The notes below the pieces were generated by a model. The model ran no database searches, was not told the DNA's origin, and saw nothing but the letters and a program-made list of their open reading frames with translations. This document shows positions 61,312-64,000 of a DNA stretch of 64,000 nt, piece after piece. Origin of the DNA: Bryocella elongata (lineage in GTDB: Bacteria > Acidobacteriota > Terriglobia > Terriglobales > Acidobacteriaceae); assembly GCF_900108185.1 (NCBI RefSeq), contig NZ_FNVA01000007.1, forward strand, positions 1-64,000. Direction: 5' to 3'. Each line of letters begins with the position of its first letter. Positions within the stretch are counted from its first letter, which is position 1. Both the position numbers and the translations under genes were made by a program.

Positions 61312-61443
61312 TGCGCGCCCGGTCTGCGAACTTCGCGCTGCTGAATCTGCGAGCTTGCTGCACGTGCCATGCCTCAAGTCTTGTGCAAGGAGGGGCGTCG
61401 GACAAGTGCCTGAGGCGACACCACTACACTGGAAGGAGCCCTT

Positions 61444-63222
61444 ATGGCTGAATCCTTCTCCCAGATCGTGAAGCAGCAGGCCGACATCGTCCGCATCGTG
61501 GGCGAGTATGTGAAGCTGCGCAAGTCGGGCGCGCAGAACTTCACGGGGCTGTGCCCGTTTCACAAGGAGAAGTCGGGGTCGTTTTCGGTCAACGTGGCGC
61601 ACCAGTACTACTACTGCTTCGGCTGCCACGAGAAGGGCGACGTCTTCAGCTTCGTGATGAAGATGGACTCGGTGAGCTTTCCGGAGGCAGTGCGTGCGGT
61701 GGCGACGAAGATGGGCATCGCGATCCCGGCGCGGACGTTCGATTCGCCCCAGGAGGCTGCGGAGGCGGGAATCCGCAGGCAGCTGATCGATATTCATGAG
61801 GCGGCGACGCAGTACTTCCAGCAGAGCCTGAGCTCGCCGGAGGCGGCGCGAGCGCGAGAGTATTTGACGGGCCGCGGGGTGACGCCGGAGACGATCCAGA
61901 AGTTCCGCATCGGCTATGCGCCGGAGAGCTTCAACGACATGCGCGAGCGGCTGGGCAAGTTCTTCAAGGACGATGTGCTGCGGCAGAGCGGGCTGTTCTC
62001 GTCGAAGGAGCAGGCCGACGGGAGCGCGGGGCCGATGTATGCCAAGTTCCGCAAGCGCATCACGTTTCCCATTACGAACGAACAGGGCAAGACGATTGCG
62101 TTCACGGCGCGGGCGCTGGATTCGTCCGATGTGGACCCGAAGGCGGGGCCGAAGTATCTGAACTCGCCGGAGACGCTGCTCTATACGAAGGGCAACGTGC
62201 TGTTCAATCTCGACAAGGCGAAGACTGCGATCCGCAAGCTGGAGTTTGCCCTGCTGGTCGAAGGCCAAATGGATTGCATCCGCGTGTTCACCAGCGGGAT
62301 CGAGAACGTGATTGCGACCAGCGGCACGGCGTTTACCGAAGCGCAGGTGCGGTTGCTGTCGCGTTTCGCGAAGAAGATCGTGCTCAACTTCGACCCTGAC
62401 GACGCGGGGCAGAACGCTGCCGAGAAGACGCTCACCATGCTCGTCGAAGAGGACTTCGAGGTGCGCGTCGTGACTCTCCCCGGCGGCCTCGACCCGGACC
62501 GGTTCATCCTGGAGAATGGGATTGCGGCGTACACGGAGCAGGTGCGTGGAGCGACTCGCTATGCGGACTACCTCATCGAGCGGGCTCGCGCGCAGTTTGG
62601 CACGCGTACGGGTGAGGCCAAGCAGAAGGCGCTGAACTTTCTGCTGCCGCACATCAAGCGGCTGCCCAGCGCGATTGCGCGGGCGGAGTTTGCGGAGAAC
62701 GCGGCGCAGAAGCTGGGCATTGAATCGTCGCTGGTGCGGCAGGAGTTGAAGAACGCCGCGCAGCACCGGCTGGAGAGTGTGAAGGCCGCCGAACCGCGTG
62801 CGGTGACGGAGGTCGAACGCATTCTGCTGAAGGCGCTGGTGCTGCCGGACGCGGACTCGGCGCGGGCGCTGGCTGCGGAGAAGCTGGGGGCGTATCCGGA
62901 GTGGTACTCGGACCTGGCGTCGGCGCCGGTGCTGGAGGTGCTGGCGAATGCGCCGGTGCCGGATAATCCGCTGGAGGCTGCGCCGGACCAGGCGTCGCGT
63001 GCGCTGCTGGCGAGCGCTTTGCTGACGGCGTCGGAGACTGGCGACGAGATTACAGCGGAGCGGGTGCAGCATGCGCTGGAGCGGTTGCACGCGGACTACG
63101 TCGATCGCAGGCTGCGGGAGATCCGGCAGCAGATGGCTGAGGCGCAACGTCGTGGGGATGAGGCGGAGCTGATGCGGCTGGCGCAGGAGAAGATGCGGCT
63201 GGATCGCGAGCGCAAGCGGTAG
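61444..63222 (+). CDS. dnaG: DNA primase
   Basis: This 592-residue enzyme makes RNA primers at the replication fork. The CHC2 zinc finger has Cys37, His40, Cys58 and Cys61 (GLCPFHKEKSGSFSVN, YYYCFGCHEKGD). The RNA polymerase domain follows (RGVTPETIQKFRIGYAPE, KFRKRITFPITNEQGK). The TOPRIM core has FALLVEGQMDCIRVF and LNFDPDDAGQNAAEKT, with the catalytic acidic residues. The C-terminal helicase-binding domain starts near residue 440. Length is normal (about 580-600). GGAAGGAG lies five bases before the ATG. It is not linked to rpoD or rpsU as in the classical operon. Confidence 0.97.
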   Translation: MAESFSQIVKQQADIVRIVGEYVKLRKSGAQNFTGLCPFHKEKSGSFSVNVAHQYYYCFGCHEKGDVFSFVMKMDSVSFPEAVRAVATKMGIAIPARTFDSPQEAAEAGIRRQLIDIHEAATQYFQQSLSSPEAARAREYLTGRGVTPETIQKFRIGYAPESFNDMRERLGKFFKDDVLRQSGLFSSKEQADGSAGPMYAKFRKRITFPITNEQGKTIAFTARALDSSDVDPKAGPKYLNSPETLLYTKGNVLFNLDKAKTAIRKLEFALLVEGQMDCIRVFTSGIENVIATSGTAFTEAQVRLLSRFAKKIVLNFDPDDAGQNAAEKTLTMLVEEDFEVRVVTLPGGLDPDRFILENGIAAYTEQVRGATRYADYLIERARAQFGTRTGEAKQKALNFLLPHIKRLPSAIARAEFAENAAQKLGIESSLVRQELKNAAQHRLESVKAAEPRAVTEVERILLKALVLPDADSARALAAEKLGAYPEWYSDLASAPVLEVLANAPVPDNPLEAAPDQASRALLASALLTASETGDEITAERVQHALERLHADYVDRRLREIRQQMAEAQRRGDEAELMRLAQEKMRLDRERKR

Positions 63223-63308
63223 AAGCTGAAATGTGCGCTTGGCTTCCGATGGTGTTGATCTTCACTGGAAGGATCCGGTGTCTGCCGGGGGCTGCAATCA
63301 AACTCAAG

Positions 63309-63342
63309 CCCGGGTCCGAAGATCCGGGCCCGGGGCACCCGA
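63309..63342. repeat. Family B hairpin repeat (GGTCCG-stem subtype), copy 7
   Basis: CCCGGGTCCG, AAGA, TCCGGGCCCGGGG, CACCCGA. One base differs from copy 5, at a stem position. It lies between dnaG and the flippase gene. Confidence 0.88.
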
Positions 63343-63462
63343 TGTCCGACGATAGAATCGAGCACATGGCTGTTTGGCTTGCGGCAGGCGTCTCACGTGG
63401 CATGATCTCTTTGCGAAGCGCGCAGGTTGCGTCGTGCCGGGGTGGCCTGCGGAGTGCCCTGC

Positions 63463-64000
63463 ATGGATGAGCACGTACGCAAGCGGCTGCTCGTCGGCTT
63501 CCTGACCAACATCGTCTCCAAGGCTTCGGGCACGTTGATCCAACTGGTGCAGGTTCCGGTGATGTTTCATTACTGGGGCCAGACGATGTTTGGCGTATGG
63601 GCGATCCTGACGGGCCTGCCTGCATATCTCAGCTTCTCGAACACGGGTTTTGGCACCGTTGCCGGCAACGAGATGACGATGCGCATGGCCCGTGGCGAGC
63701 AGGACGAGGCGCTGGGTGTTTTTCAGAGCTGCTGGTGGCTGATCTCGCTGATGATGGGATGCATTGGCGTGGTGTTCTGCGTGGCGATCTGGCTGCTGCC
63801 GATGGCGCACCTGCTGAACCTGGATGGCATCAGCGAGCACGATACGAGCTGGGCTCTGTTCTGGCTGGGGCTCTCGATGCTGTTCAACCAGCTGGAGACG
63901 CTGCTGCAGGCCAGCTATCGCTGCATCGCTCGGTATAGCTACGGCAATTTTCTGAAGAGCATGTTCACGATCATCGCGTTTGCGATCCAGATTGCGCCGA
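63463..64000 (+). CDS. Oligosaccharide flippase family protein (5' part, runs off the window)
   Basis: The frame is open from ATG 63463 to the window end (179 codons). It encodes VRKRLLVGFLTNIVSKASGT, VQVPVMFHYWGQTMFGVWAI and further hydrophobic helices. The layout matches Wzx/MATE-like polysaccharide flippases, which have 12-14 helices; about five are visible. GGAG lies eight bases before the ATG. It would move lipid-linked oligosaccharides across the inner membrane. The 240-base gap after dnaG contains a family B repeat. Confidence 0.8.
   Translation, partial: MDEHVRKRLLVGFLTNIVSKASGTLIQLVQVPVMFHYWGQTMFGVWAILTGLPAYLSFSNTGFGTVAGNEMTMRMARGEQDEALGVFQSCWWLISLMMGCIGVVFCVAIWLLPMAHLLNLDGISEHDTSWALFWLGLSMLFNQLETLLQASYRCIARYSYGNFLKSMFTIIAFAIQIAP

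Noticed and set aside
61312-63147. Upstream extension of the DUF1648 gene, antisense to dnaG
   Set aside because: Only residues after ATG 61311 form a membrane protein. The extension is Arg/Leu/His-rich and mirrors dnaG, whose motifs are complete.

Overview
The window is GC-rich, gene-dense bacterial DNA. It most likely comes from an Acidobacteriota genome of the Terriglobia type (Terriglobus, Granulicella or Edaphobacter-like). The pointers are two secreted VWFA-related proteins of the acidobacterial type, a 1371-residue Ig-like repeat protein with a beta-helix head, a YXWGXW-repeat protein, and housekeeping genes (rpoD, dnaG, pheS, pheT, fabD, uvrD/pcrA) with lineage-specific insertions. 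This is an inference from gene content; no rRNA or tRNA gene is visible.

Layout. 0-5 kb: end of an IS481-type transposase, a membrane hybrid histidine kinase and a VWFA-related secreted protein. 5-10.6 kb: a sugar-isomerase-like TIM barrel, three SDR oxidoreductases and an OafA-type acyltransferase, which look like a small carbohydrate-modification set. 10.6-17.6 kb: the Ig-like surface protein, rpoD with a clear terminator, and a GNAT acetyltransferase. 17.7-26.3 kb: class II photolyase, a secreted HEMGH protein, fabD, a low-complexity secreted protein, a HAD-UbiA fusion and a ParDE toxin-antitoxin pair with a palindromic operator. 26.4-34.7 kb: pheS and pheT, separated by five other genes. 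34.7-44.2 kb: adenosine deaminase, an EthD-like protein, a second VWFA protein, an RluD-type pseudouridine synthase, a degenerate Lgt paralogue, a TlpA-type thioredoxin, zapA, a ZapB-like coiled coil and a flavodoxin. 44.3-64 kb: a catalase-family protein, a BI-1 protein, an Xre/RES toxin-antitoxin pair, an amino-acid permease with a membrane-anchored RraB protein, a secreted GH130 protein, UvrD/PcrA, TrmJ, the YXWGXW protein, DnaG and the start of a flippase.

Three large-scale signals stand out. (1) The + strand is G-rich throughout except about 34.65-44.25 kb, where it is C-rich whichever strand is coding; the switch at 44.25 kb is sharp. With zapB/zapA lying at the far, reversed end of that block from pheT, this suggests a roughly 9.6-kb inversion. 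(2) The window carries several dispersed palindromic repeat families: family A with about four copies, and family B with seven clear copies that share a hairpin followed by GGGGCACCCG. Two family B copies lie inside the reading frames of pheT and uvrD. (3) Tandem repeats with a 7-bp period (and a few with 8 bp) recur between genes and once inside uvrD. The Xre/RES locus also has an mRNA-level inverted repeat that would bury the toxin's ribosome-binding site.

No CRISPR array, prophage, rRNA or tRNA was seen, and no large biosynthetic cluster.
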